Below are positions 1 to 7,609 of a stretch of 64,000 bases of DNA, in pieces. Within the stretch, counting starts at the first letter, position 1; the number at the start of each line of letters is the position of its first letter. Source of the DNA: GCA-2732755 sp965228265 (lineage in GTDB: Bacteria; Planctomycetota; Phycisphaerae; Phycisphaerales; UBA1924); contig OZ245804.1 in assembly GCA_965228265.1 (NCBI GenBank), positions 62,001 to 126,000 of the forward strand, read 5' to 3'. A model generated the notes under the pieces. It ran no database searches, was not told the DNA's origin, and worked only from the letters and a program-made list of their open reading frames with translations. A program made the position numbers and the translations under genes.

Positions 1-52
1 GGACCGTTTCGTCGCCTCGGGCGGCTGATGCCTCGCCGCCGCCGATGTGCGG

Positions 53-58
53 TATCCT
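53..58 (+). promoter_or_regulatory. -10 box of a probable leaderless promoter
   Basis: TATCCT lies exactly 6 bases before the ATG at 65. Transcription from it would start at or next to the start codon. No Shine-Dalgarno sequence precedes the ATG. The same spacing recurs before trpG, purM, nadD, ppk2, lipA and parA in this window. Confidence 0.55.
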
Positions 59-64
59 CTTGGC

Positions 65-1990
65 ATGCTGAAGCTGATTGTCCCCTTCGTCCTGCTGTTT
101 GGCGCGATCTTCGCCGTCGTCGCCTCGGACCAGCCCGACCCGCCCGCGGACTTCACGTTCATCAACCGGGGTGATGTCACCACGCTCGATCCCCAGCGGA
201 TGAGCTGGATGCAGGACCTGCGCGTCGCGCGACTGCTCTTCGAGCCGCTCGTCCGTCTTGACGTCATGACCAAGGACTACCAGATCGTCCCGGGCGTCGC
301 CGAGCGCTGGGACGTCAGCGAGGACTTCAAGGAGTACACCTTCCATCTCCGCGAGGACGCCAGGTGGTCCAACGGCCAGCCCGTGACCGCGCAGCAATTC
401 GTCTACTCGTGGAAACGGGCGCTGCTGCCCGAGACGGCCGCCGACTACACCGCGCTCTTCCAGAACATCGACGGCGCCAAGGACTTCTTCGAGTGGCGCT
501 CCGAGCAGACACGCCAGTACTCCATCCGCGCCCGCGACCTCACCGAAGAAGAGAAGCGGATCGAGTCGCAGAAACTCTGGGACGAGGCCTCGGCGTATTT
601 CGACGAGCACGTCGCGCTCAAGGCTGTGGACGACCGCACGCTGACGATGCGCCTCGAAGCCTCGACGCCCTACTGGCTCGACCTCTGCGCATTTATCGTC
701 TTCGCCCCGGTCTACGAGCCCCTGGTCAGCCAGTACGAGCAGATCGACCCCGACACGGGCATGGTTAAGCTCAGGCTGGGGTGGACCAAGCCGCCGCTCT
801 TGATCGGTAATGGGCCGTTCGTGCTCGAGAGCTGGCGTTTCAAGCGGGGGCTGTTCCTCCGCGCCAACCCCGAGTGGTGGGCAAAGGACACACTCGACAT
901 CGAGACCATCTCGATCCCGTCCGTCGAGGACTCCAACTCGCAGGTGCTCGCGTTCGAGTCCGGCGCGGTGCAGTGGGTCAGCGACGTGAACGCCGACTAC
1001 CGCATCCAGATGCTGGCCGACAAGCAGGCCTTCTACGACGAAAACCGCGAGCAGTATGAAGAACTCAAGGCGCAGGGGCTCGATGCCTTCGCCATCGACG
1101 CGGCCCTGCCCGACGACCCACGCAAGAACGTCCACGCGCTGGCGGCCTTCGGAACGTACTGGTACAACTTCAACTGCAAGCCCACGCTAGCCGACGGGCG
1201 TGAGAACCCCTTCCACGACGCCCGCGTCCGGCGGGCGTTTGCCATGTGCATCGACAAGCAGCGCATCTGCGACGACGTCATGCGCATCGGCACGCCCGTG
1301 GCCCGCAACATGTTCCCCCCCGGCGCGATCGCGGGGTACACCTCGCCCAAGGGCCTCAAGTGCATCTCCGACGCCAAGACCCCCGCCGAGAAGCAGGCCA
1401 TCATCGACGAGGCCAAGGCCCTCCTCGCCGAGGCCGGATACCCGAACCCCGCCGAGATGCCCCGCATTGAGCTGCTCTTCAACTCCGACGGCGGGCACGG
1501 GCTCGTCGCCCAGCAGCTTGCCAAAGACTGGGAAGAATTCCTCGGCGTGCGAACCTTCCTCGCCCAGAAAGAGATCAAGGTCTACAAGGACGACCTCAAA
1601 CGACAGAACTTCATGACCGGACGCGCCGGCTGGTTCGCCGACTACGCCGACCCGACCACCTTCCTCGACCTCAACCGCACGGGCGACGGCAACAACGACC
1701 GCGCCTACTCCAGCCCCGTCTACGACGGCCTGCTCGATCAGGCCAAGGAAGAGACCGACCCCGAGAAACGCATGGCACTCCTCGCCGAGGCCGAACGCAT
1801 CATCATGGAAGAGGACCTCCCCCTCGTCCCGCTCTACTACTACGTCAACATCTACCTCTTCGATCCCGACGAAATCACCGGCATCAGCCTGCACCCCCGA
1901 CTCCAGCAGGACCTCTTCAACGTCGACGTCCTGGGTGACGGCAAAGGCCGCGACGAGATCAAGCACATCCGCAACAAGGAACTCAACTGA
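65..1990 (+). CDS. Peptide-type ABC transporter substrate-binding protein (SBP family 5, OppA/DppA-like)
   Basis: The 641-residue product begins with a hydrophobic signal segment (about residues 1-22, LIVPFVLLFGAIFAVV) and continues as a family-5 extracellular solute-binding protein. Typical features are the LDPQ region near the N-terminus, the 'GNGPFVLESW' segment, and the C-terminal WFADYADP region. The family delivers oligopeptides or similar solutes to an inner-membrane permease. I chose the ATG at 65 because the upstream in-frame GTG at 47 would place charged residues before the signal and would lie across the -10-like box. The permease gene follows with a one-base stop/start overlap, so the two form an operon. 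The substrate cannot be read from sequence. No ATPase gene is present in the window. Confidence 0.9.
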   Translation: MLKLIVPFVLLFGAIFAVVASDQPDPPADFTFINRGDVTTLDPQRMSWMQDLRVARLLFEPLVRLDVMTKDYQIVPGVAERWDVSEDFKEYTFHLREDARWSNGQPVTAQQFVYSWKRALLPETAADYTALFQNIDGAKDFFEWRSEQTRQYSIRARDLTEEEKRIESQKLWDEASAYFDEHVALKAVDDRTLTMRLEASTPYWLDLCAFIVFAPVYEPLVSQYEQIDPDTGMVKLRLGWTKPPLLIGNGPFVLESWRFKRGLFLRANPEWWAKDTLDIETISIPSVEDSNSQVLAFESGAVQWVSDVNADYRIQMLADKQAFYDENREQYEELKAQGLDAFAIDAALPDDPRKNVHALAAFGTYWYNFNCKPTLADGRENPFHDARVRRAFAMCIDKQRICDDVMRIGTPVARNMFPPGAIAGYTSPKGLKCISDAKTPAEKQAIIDEAKALLAEAGYPNPAEMPRIELLFNSDGGHGLVAQQLAKDWEEFLGVRTFLAQKEIKVYKDDLKRQNFMTGRAGWFADYADPTTFLDLNRTGDGNNDRAYSSPVYDGLLDQAKEETDPEKRMALLAEAERIIMEEDLPLVPLYYYVNIYLFDPDEITGISLHPRLQQDLFNVDVLGDGKGRDEIKHIRNKELN

Positions 1991-2997
1991 TGCTGGGCCT
2001 CATCCTCCGCCGCCTCATCCAGCTCCCCGTCATCATCCTGGTGATCTACACCATCACGCTGACGCTGAGCTGGGCCATCCCGGGCAACCCTCTCGAGAAA
2101 CCCGAGGGCCGCCAGCCCAGCGCTGAGGTCATCGAGGCGATGAAGCGTCAGTACAAGCTCGACAGCTTCCCCGCTTTCTACACCTCGTATCTCACCAGCG
2201 CCACGGGCCTCGACTATCTGGGCGATACGATGAGCGGCAAGCGCGCCCGCGAGCGCGAGCAGGCCGAGGCCGCGGGCGTCGCGCCCCCCACCACCTACGT
2301 CTTCAACCTCGGCCCGTCGCTCCAGTACAACGACTGGAACGTCAACGAGATCGTCGCCGACGCGCTGCCCGTCTCGGTCGTGCTGGGTTTGACAGCGATC
2401 CTCATCGCGCTGGTCATCGGGATCACCGCGGGCGTCATCGGCGCGGTCAAGCCCAACTCGTTCGCCGACCTCGCCACGCTCATGGTCGCGCTCATCGGCA
2501 TCAGCCTGCCCAGCTTCGTCGTGGGCACGCTGCTCTTGCTCATCTTCGCCGTGATCTTCCCGATCTTCCCCGTGGGCGGCTGGGGCAAGCTCTCGGGCCT
2601 CGTCCTACCCGCGACCACGCTCAGCCTCCCGTTCGCCGCCTACATCGCGCGCCTCACACGCATGGGCATGATCGACGCGCTCACCGCCGACTACATCCGC
2701 ACCGCACGCGCCAAGGGCCTCGGCGAGATGACCGTGCTCCTCAAGCACGCACTCAAGAACGCCTTCCTGCCCGTGCTCAGCTACCTCGGACCGGCCACCG
2801 CCTACGCCATGACCGGCAGCTTCGTCATCGAAAAAGTCTTCTCGATCCCGGGCCTCGGCCAACACTTCGTCAACGGCGTCCTCAACAAGGACCTCTTCCT
2901 CATCATGGGCGTCGTCCTCATCTTCGCCACGATGCTCGTGCTGTTTAACCTGGCGGTGGACGTGCTGTACAGGTGGGTGGATCCGAGGATCAGCTAA
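1990..2997 (+). CDS. ABC transporter permease, OppB/DppB type
   Basis: The 335-residue inner-membrane permease has the layout of the DppB/OppB family: a first transmembrane helix (LPVIILVIYTITLTLSW), a long periplasmic loop, then a cluster of helices. The BPD_transp signature appears around 'IRTARAKGLGEMTVLLKHAL', the EAA-like loop that contacts the ATPase. The start overlaps the stop of the binding-protein gene (TGATG), indicating translational coupling. The usual partner permease (OppC) and ATPases are not downstream. The gene is instead followed by an accessory region. Its last 74 bases recur at 5984-6057 as a remnant. Confidence 0.92.
   Translation: MLGLILRRLIQLPVIILVIYTITLTLSWAIPGNPLEKPEGRQPSAEVIEAMKRQYKLDSFPAFYTSYLTSATGLDYLGDTMSGKRAREREQAEAAGVAPPTTYVFNLGPSLQYNDWNVNEIVADALPVSVVLGLTAILIALVIGITAGVIGAVKPNSFADLATLMVALIGISLPSFVVGTLLLLIFAVIFPIFPVGGWGKLSGLVLPATTLSLPFAAYIARLTRMGMIDALTADYIRTARAKGLGEMTVLLKHALKNAFLPVLSYLGPATAYAMTGSFVIEKVFSIPGLGQHFVNGVLNKDLFLIMGVVLIFATMLVLFNLAVDVLYRWVDPRIS
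2924..2997 (+). repeat. Parent copy of a 74-bp direct repeat (permease 3' end)
   Basis: These 74 bases match 5984-6057 at a constant offset of 3,060 with four differences. Two are synonymous (Phe, Asn codons), one changes Val to Ala, and one changes the stop TAA to TAG. The repeat starts with the 10-bp TCGCCACGAT, which is also found at 7255-7264 in the gene of unknown function downstream. Confidence 0.95.
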
Positions 2998-3071
2998 TCC
3001 CCATATTTAGGTATCAAGCATGATCCGATTAATACTTGCCCTCCCCTTTCCTCTCCATGTATGCTCATGGA

Positions 3072-4199
3072 ATGAATGCGTTCAGCAGATCTAGCTCTCA
3101 ATCATTTTTCCTTATTTGTCTCGCGGCAGTGTCGCTTGTTTACACACACTCAGTCCAAGCACAAATGCAAGACATTGAGGCGTGGGCTCACGAACAGTGG
3201 AACAAGGCACGCTTCGAGGACATACCCATTCCGGTTGATGTGCTCATAGAGTACGACACTGTACAATTTAGCACTGTTTCTCAGGCTCAGATTGAAGCAT
3301 GGAGGAACGAAGTCGAGAACAAGCCCGATCATCCGCTCCGACACCAGCTCGAACTCGAATCTCGTCGACTTCAAAGAGGAGGCGACATACAGCACTGGTC
3401 GATAGTTCGAGGCGAATTAGGCTGGCGGCATTCTCGCCATACCGATGACGGTTTCTACGCCGACACGGGCAAGCACGGAAGCCGTATGTGGCTCTTGTCT
3501 CCGAGCCAACTCGTCGATTCCAGTGGAGCCGCTGAACCCGGTGGCCCACACGATCTCTCTAACATGGCCACAACCGCTTCCGCTGATCTGATGCTATTGC
3601 TTTACGGCGGCCTTGGCGGAGGTGAGAGTATTGGTCGTTCAATTGAGTCAGTGCACAGCATCGACCAAAATCAATGGTTATTATCAGCGCCAGCTAATGG
3701 GAATTTTCCTCTAGCAGAGTTCACCATCGCTCTTACAAACCAGCCCCATCCATATGCAGTAACAAGCCTGGAGTACATTGATAGCGATGGGCACCCGGTT
3801 GAATCGTATACATTCGAGAACTGGAAATTCATCCCGGAGCTCGGTGGGAATCCCATCGCATTTACCATCAAGAATTATCGCGACTCGCGCCTAGTCAAAG
3901 AGTACCGCATCACCGGTATATCAACCCTCACCTCAGAAGAATGTCAGAAGCTCACGCGTACTCCCGATATCGGCCGCCCAGATCCTCTCCGGGGGCCGCT
4001 CACTGTAAATCGGGTCGTACGCGACACCTCAGCTCAAACAACGTATTCGAGGTTGCGTCCCGACGGGACTTCGGATGTCACTGTGTACACACCGGACAGT
4101 CCAGCAAAGCTGTCCCGGCTTCGAACACTTGGCTGGATTTCTGCTGGATCCATTATCGTCGGCATCGCTTTATATAAACTTTATCGGAAAGGACAATAG
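3072..4199 (+). CDS. Secreted, C-terminally membrane-anchored protein of unknown function
   Basis: I do not recognise a family. The ATG at 3072 gives a 375-residue protein with a clear signal peptide (hydrophobic SFFLICLAAVSLVY, likely cleavage after a VQA). It ends in a single transmembrane segment (about 20 residues, containing IIVGIALY) followed by a short basic tail, YRKGQ. The bulk would therefore face the periplasm or outside. An in-frame ATG at 3036 would add residues before the signal and is less likely. The base composition is visibly poorer in G+C than the flanking genes, and codon choice is more relaxed. The gene lies 2 bp upstream of the cysteine-rich gene and is probably cotranscribed with it. 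It is part of the first cargo block between the permease and the duplicated scar. Confidence 0.7.
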   Translation: MNAFSRSSSQSFFLICLAAVSLVYTHSVQAQMQDIEAWAHEQWNKARFEDIPIPVDVLIEYDTVQFSTVSQAQIEAWRNEVENKPDHPLRHQLELESRRLQRGGDIQHWSIVRGELGWRHSRHTDDGFYADTGKHGSRMWLLSPSQLVDSSGAAEPGGPHDLSNMATTASADLMLLLYGGLGGGESIGRSIESVHSIDQNQWLLSAPANGNFPLAEFTIALTNQPHPYAVTSLEYIDSDGHPVESYTFENWKFIPELGGNPIAFTIKNYRDSRLVKEYRITGISTLTSEECQKLTRTPDIGRPDPLRGPLTVNRVVRDTSAQTTYSRLRPDGTSDVTVYTPDSPAKLSRLRTLGWISAGSIIVGIALYKLYRKGQ

Positions 4200-4201
4200 A
4201 A

Positions 4202-4561
4202 ATGAAATCGCACTCCACACTCGTTACCGCATCCATCTCGCTTTTGACCGGTTGCCTTCTCGCAACTACCGCAATGGCTGCTACCTTGTGCGCAAGAGAG
4301 ACGCCAAGTGACGCCTGCAATTATGCAAGCCCACCCGCGAACTGCAACCTGATTCAAACGGTGAACGACGAGTGCATTTACATCACTTATGAGCAGATGA
4401 ATGGACGCGAGACCTCAACCGCGTACGAAGCTACCTGCTCATATGACGTATACACAACAAACTCAAACGGCCAGTGCGTTTTCAGCCATGCATGGACCGG
4501 CGAATCCCAATGCGAAAGGGCATCGGGCAAAGGCTGCATCACTTCAGGAGGCCAGGGCTGA
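4202..4561 (+). CDS. Small secreted cysteine-rich protein
   Basis: The 119-residue product has a signal peptide with probable cleavage after AMA (residue 26). The mature part of about 93 residues contains eight cysteines (30, 39, 48, 58, 79, 92, 104, 112). This even number suits up to four disulfides. A ninth cysteine lies inside the signal (LLTGC, residues 14-18), so a lipoprotein cannot be excluded. No family is recognised. The gene follows the preceding one by 2 bp and precedes the MauE-pseudopilin fusion by 38 bp. MauE-family proteins are known to be needed for disulfide formation in the cysteine-rich small subunit of methylamine dehydrogenase. That this protein is the substrate of the neighbouring MauE-like domain is inference. 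Confidence 0.7.
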   Translation: MKSHSTLVTASISLLTGCLLATTAMAATLCARETPSDACNYASPPANCNLIQTVNDECIYITYEQMNGRETSTAYEATCSYDVYTTNSNGQCVFSHAWTGESQCERASGKGCITSGGQG

Positions 4562-4599
4562 TTGCTTGGCTTCTGCCCTGAACTCCGGGTTATACTGCC

Positions 4600-5811
4600 A
4601 TGAAATCGTTGCGATTCGCGACTATTGCTCTTAGTGCTTCAGCGGCGGCATTGGTTGCGCTCGCGGGCCTGTGGAAGCTAATTGATCTTCCAACGTTCAC
4701 ACACTCACTTGAGTCTTGGACGTTAATGCCGAAGTGGGTCCGAGTGACTGCTGGTGCGACTATCCCGCCTGCCGAGATGTTGCTTGGCAGTTTGTGTCTT
4801 ATACACATTACACATCGGAGACTGTACTGCCTGCTGGCTTCCACTGTCGGCTTCTTTACACTGATCTATCTCCTGCATCTGTGGCTTGCAGAAACCCCGG
4901 ATTGTGCCTGTTTTGGAAAGCTGCTTCACTTCGAATACGGCCAGAACGAGGCGGTTATTGTTGTCTCACGGAATCTTTTACTCATTTGCGCGATCCTTGC
5001 TTTCCCGATTTTCTCGTTCCTTGCGCAACAAAGCTATCTCCGATCGCATGAGCGCCCTCGCACAAAGCCCCTGCACGTTGACGCCGAGAACTCGACACGC
5101 GGCGCTTTCACGCTCATCGAACTGCTTGTGACACTCGCAATCATCGGGTCATTTGCCTTGATACTCGTTCCGTCGTTGTACCAAGTGCGCGAGTCGGCAA
5201 AGCGGATCCAGAGGCAATCCGGACTGCGTCAGGCGGTGGTTTCATTTCATAGTTACGCGATTGACTTCGACGACATGTGGCCACAATACACATTCATGCC
5301 CCCTGCCAACACTGTAATCCGTGCCAACGGCCAAGCGTTCGAGTTCCCATATTTCCACGCATATAGCTTCTGGCATGTTGCACTGGCTGATTATCTCTAT
5401 GACGGTATCTGGGACTCGCCTGCACTCGCACCTCGGAGTATTCACTCGGGCGGTCTGTTCTCGGATTATTGGTACTCCGCTTCCCTGCGAGCCTTTCCTG
5501 AGTTCTGGAATGCCGAGTCTCGCACCGGACCGGCCCAGTGGGGCCCGACACGCACGACGCAAGTTACTTATTCAAGCAAGAAAGTTGTGCTCCGTGATTC
5601 AGGCCCACATAGTTTGCTCGATGACGGGCGCTACGCGCTGACACCCCGCTACCACGCCGGTATGGCAGATGGTTCTGCAGTAAGCCGCGACCAAAGTCAG
5701 ATCCAAGATGCTTACCCACAAGGGGAAGGGTCATGGGTCGGATCTAAATTTTCCATCGGTCTTTGGGGGATGCACACTATCGACGGTGTGCGAGGCCAAG
5801 ATATTCGATGA
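4600..5811 (+). CDS. MauE/DoxX-like redox membrane domain fused to a pseudopilin
   Basis: The 403-residue protein joins two modules. Residues 1-143 carry about four hydrophobic helices and the CxCFG motif (DCACFGKL, residues 101-108) typical of MauE-like membrane proteins that handle thiol redox reactions. Residues 168-195 are a type IV prepilin N-terminus (GAFTLIELLVTLAIIGSF, Glu at +5 after Phe170). The rest is a soluble pseudopilin-like head with many aromatic residues (PQYTF, YFHAYSFWH). In known pseudopilins this motif is at the extreme N-terminus, where prepilin peptidase cuts. Here it sits after a multipass domain, so cleavage would release both halves. A TATACT sequence ends three bases before the ATG, too close to serve this start. 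The gene is AT-richer than its surroundings, which suggests acquisition. Confidence 0.8.
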   Translation: MKSLRFATIALSASAAALVALAGLWKLIDLPTFTHSLESWTLMPKWVRVTAGATIPPAEMLLGSLCLIHITHRRLYCLLASTVGFFTLIYLLHLWLAETPDCACFGKLLHFEYGQNEAVIVVSRNLLLICAILAFPIFSFLAQQSYLRSHERPRTKPLHVDAENSTRGAFTLIELLVTLAIIGSFALILVPSLYQVRESAKRIQRQSGLRQAVVSFHSYAIDFDDMWPQYTFMPPANTVIRANGQAFEFPYFHAYSFWHVALADYLYDGIWDSPALAPRSIHSGGLFSDYWYSASLRAFPEFWNAESRTGPAQWGPTRTTQVTYSSKKVVLRDSGPHSLLDDGRYALTPRYHAGMADGSAVSRDQSQIQDAYPQGEGSWVGSKFSIGLWGMHTIDGVRGQDIR

Positions 5812-5837
5812 ATGCGTGTGTCCAGATTTCAAGGGTC

Positions 5838-5993
5838 TTAGGTAGCTTCCTCAAAGCTCGCCCCGCTTTCAACCCCCATACTCACAAACTGCCCAACCTC
5901 AAAGTCCGAAGCCTTCTGCCGCGGATCCGTCGGCACGCAGTGGATCGGGACGCCCGTGTTCACCACCACGGCGTCGCCCTCGATCGCCACGAT
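5838..5993 (-). pseudogene. 3' fragment of the gene at 7109-7546 (chimeric scar, left half)
   Basis: The last 51-52 codons plus stop of the 7109-7546 gene are repeated here. The reading frame and stop codon are intact, but no start exists. Eight codons differ. Five changes are synonymous (Glu, Ser, Val, Ala, Arg codons) and three are mild replacements near the C-terminus (A/S, S/A, N/T). The similarity ends at TCGCCACGAT (5984-5993), where the permease fragment begins. The silent-change bias says the copies diverged while both were under selection, not after truncation. Confidence 0.9.
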
Positions 5994-6057
5994 GCTCGTG
6001 CTGTTCAATCTGGCGGCGGACGTGCTGTACAGGTGGGTGGATCCGAGGATCAGCTAG
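5984..6057 (+). pseudogene. 3' fragment of the permease gene (chimeric scar, right half)
   Basis: The last 24 or so codons of the OppB-like permease (TMLVLFNLA.DVLYRWVDPR) are duplicated in frame with a stop codon (TAG rather than TAA). They are fused to the fragment on the left through a 10-bp sequence shared by both parent genes. The stop of the DUF1963 gene on the other strand overlaps this stop (CTAG), so the second cargo abuts the fragment without spacer. Confidence 0.92.
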
Positions 6058-7106
6058 TAGCAGTCCCACTGAACCTGGACGTCATCGAAGTTACACGCCG
6101 CAAGATCCGTCGGTCGAATGGTGAAATACAGATTGCCCGCGTCGCCCCACCCGTATGGCCCCCAAGGCCCCATCTGCATCAACAGGATTCGGCCTGTATC
6201 AGGACTGGCTCGCAGCCGCTCGGTGTTGTAACTCTCGATGCAATCCGGGCCTTGTATCGACTGGTGAACACCGAGCAACCAATGCTCTTGCCACGCGAGC
6301 TCTGGCTCTGATTGCCCATATACACCATGAATGAGCTTTTCGAATCTCTCATCCTCGCTTGAATCGAGATCACTTATCAGCTGCCACAACGCATTACCCG
6401 GTGACGTCTTACATGTTTCCCACATCTCATCAAACGGAAAGTAGAACTGCGGCTTAAATGACAGCGGGATCGCAGAAGGAGCGTTTGTTTCAGGGTCACA
6501 CTCACGCTCGTTCATGTGTGATTCACGCTGCCAACCGGCGTTTCGTGGGTGGGTTCTTGCCATCTTCAATGTATCGATGTCTGAGAAGTAGAAACACCGG
6601 ACGGGTGGATCGCCTTCTGATTCTCGATCCGCACCGACAAAGAATGACAACATGCCAGAACGCGGCAGCAGGGAACGAGCCTCACAGTCCGGCAACTCAT
6701 CAAGCTTGATCTGACAGAGAAATTCGTAGTAATGCGACTCCGAACATGGCCATTCAAATCCATCAGGAAGATCCGGCAATCCGCCAAAGCGTGACTTGGA
6801 GGCATAACTAACTTCAGGCCCATCCGGAAACGGATTCATCCTTCTTTCGATCGCCTCATCCGTGAGGATGATCGTCTTTTTGCCGAAGAGCCCTTTGATA
6901 CGGTGGATATCCGACTTCGGGAGTGTTCCAGTTGAATACTCATAGAAAACTTGCAGACCAACCGTTTCTTTGTCCAAACGGAACGATTCCGGGTTTCCTA
7001 CCCGAATCGCGATGCCTTCTCTGCCGTCTCGTTCGACAAACTCCCAGAGGTGGCCGAAGCCCGCCTCCTGCATTTCACGCTTGAGTTCGTCTTTCGGAAA
7101 GGACAT
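6054..7106 (-). CDS. DUF1963 (YwqG-family) protein
   Basis: The 350-residue cytosolic protein shows the family hallmark 'SRFGGLPDLPDGFEWP' near residue 105. It also has the typical ending in which a GDAGNLYF segment is followed by the 'TDLAACNFDDV' stretch. The family function is unknown. Members are scattered and often accessory. The start ATG is only 2 bp after the stop of the upstream gene, and the purine-rich GAGGAAA just inside that gene serves as ribosome-binding site, so the two are cotranscribed. The codon use and base composition are less GC-biased than the surrounding housekeeping genes. This and its position between duplicated gene ends mark it as acquired cargo. Confidence 0.85.
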   Translation of the reverse strand: MSFPKDELKREMQEAGFGHLWEFVERDGREGIAIRVGNPESFRLDKETVGLQVFYEYSTGTLPKSDIHRIKGLFGKKTIILTDEAIERRMNPFPDGPEVSYASKSRFGGLPDLPDGFEWPCSESHYYEFLCQIKLDELPDCEARSLLPRSGMLSFFVGADRESEGDPPVRCFYFSDIDTLKMARTHPRNAGWQRESHMNERECDPETNAPSAIPLSFKPQFYFPFDEMWETCKTSPGNALWQLISDLDSSEDERFEKLIHGVYGQSEPELAWQEHWLLGVHQSIQGPDCIESYNTERLRASPDTGRILLMQMGPWGPYGWGDAGNLYFTIRPTDLAACNFDDVQVQWDCY

Positions 7107-7108
7107 CG

Positions 7109-7264
7109 TTAGTTGCTTTCCTCAAAGCTCGCCCCAGCCTCAACCCCCATGCTCACAAACTGCCCCACCTCAAAGTCCGACGCCTTCTGCCTCGGATCCG
7201 TCGGCACGCAGTGGATCGGGACGCCCGTGTTCACCACCACGGCGTCGCCCTCGATCGCCACGAT
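7109..7264 (-). repeat. Parent copy of a 156-bp direct repeat (3' end of the 7109-7546 gene)
   Basis: These bases match 5838-5993 with scattered, mostly silent differences. The repeat ends in TCGCCACGAT (7255-7264), the same 10-mer that starts the permease repeat. It is in the same orientation as its copy. Confidence 0.93.
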
Positions 7265-7546
7265 CGAACCCTGCACGCGGCGCGGGCGGCCGAAGACCGG
7301 GTCGATGAACCTGCCACCGGTCGCGCAGGTGTCGATGCGCTTGGCGCGGGCGCGGATGGTGCCCACGATCGTCTTGCCGGGCTTTGCCGTGATCTCCCCC
7401 ACCGGCTCCAGATGCACGCGGTAGCTGGTGTTCGGGAAGCTGATGACCGCGAAGGCGGGCTTGGTGGCTGTCGCGGGCAGGACCTCTTCGAGGACGCCGC
7501 GGGCGAGCTTCGGATCGATCTTCGTCGTGGGTGCGGGGTGAATCAT
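7109..7546 (-). CDS. Conserved-looking small protein of unknown function
   Basis: The 145-residue soluble protein has no signal or membrane segment. Its middle and end alternate short beta-like stretches ('VHLEPVGEI', 'IVGTIRARAKRIDT', 'VQGSIVAIEGDAVVVNTGV'), which suggests a small beta-barrel such as an OB-like fold. This is a structural guess, and I do not recognise the family. Selection on it is visible: most differences between its own 3' end and the duplicated copy at 5838-5993 are synonymous. The ATG is preceded by TATCCT eight bases upstream. It is cotranscribed with the DUF1963 gene, which begins 2 bp after its stop. Before the cargo arrived it would have been the convergent neighbour of the permease. 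Confidence 0.7.
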   Translation of the reverse strand: MIHPAPTTKIDPKLARGVLEEVLPATATKPAFAVISFPNTSYRVHLEPVGEITAKPGKTIVGTIRARAKRIDTCATGGRFIDPVFGRPRRVQGSIVAIEGDAVVVNTGVPIHCVPTDPRQKASDFEVGQFVSMGVEAGASFEESN

Positions 7547-7554
7547 GGTGCCAG

Positions 7555-7560
7555 AGGATA
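7555..7560 (-). promoter_or_regulatory. -10 box, near-leaderless promoter
   Basis: TATCCT on the minus strand lies 8 bases before the ATG at 7546. No Shine-Dalgarno sequence is present in between. Confidence 0.4.
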
Positions 7561-7609
7561 GCCCAAAGAGCCGCGGGCGTAAGCACGCTGGCCCGGGTGT
7601 CGTGCCCCG

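Noticed and set aside
2..28. Possible last codons of an upstream gene (stop TGA at 26-28)
   Set aside because: Nine codons are too few to support any call.
4591..4596. TATACT before the MauE-pseudopilin gene as a leaderless promoter
   Set aside because: It ends only three bases before the ATG, so transcription would start inside the coding sequence.
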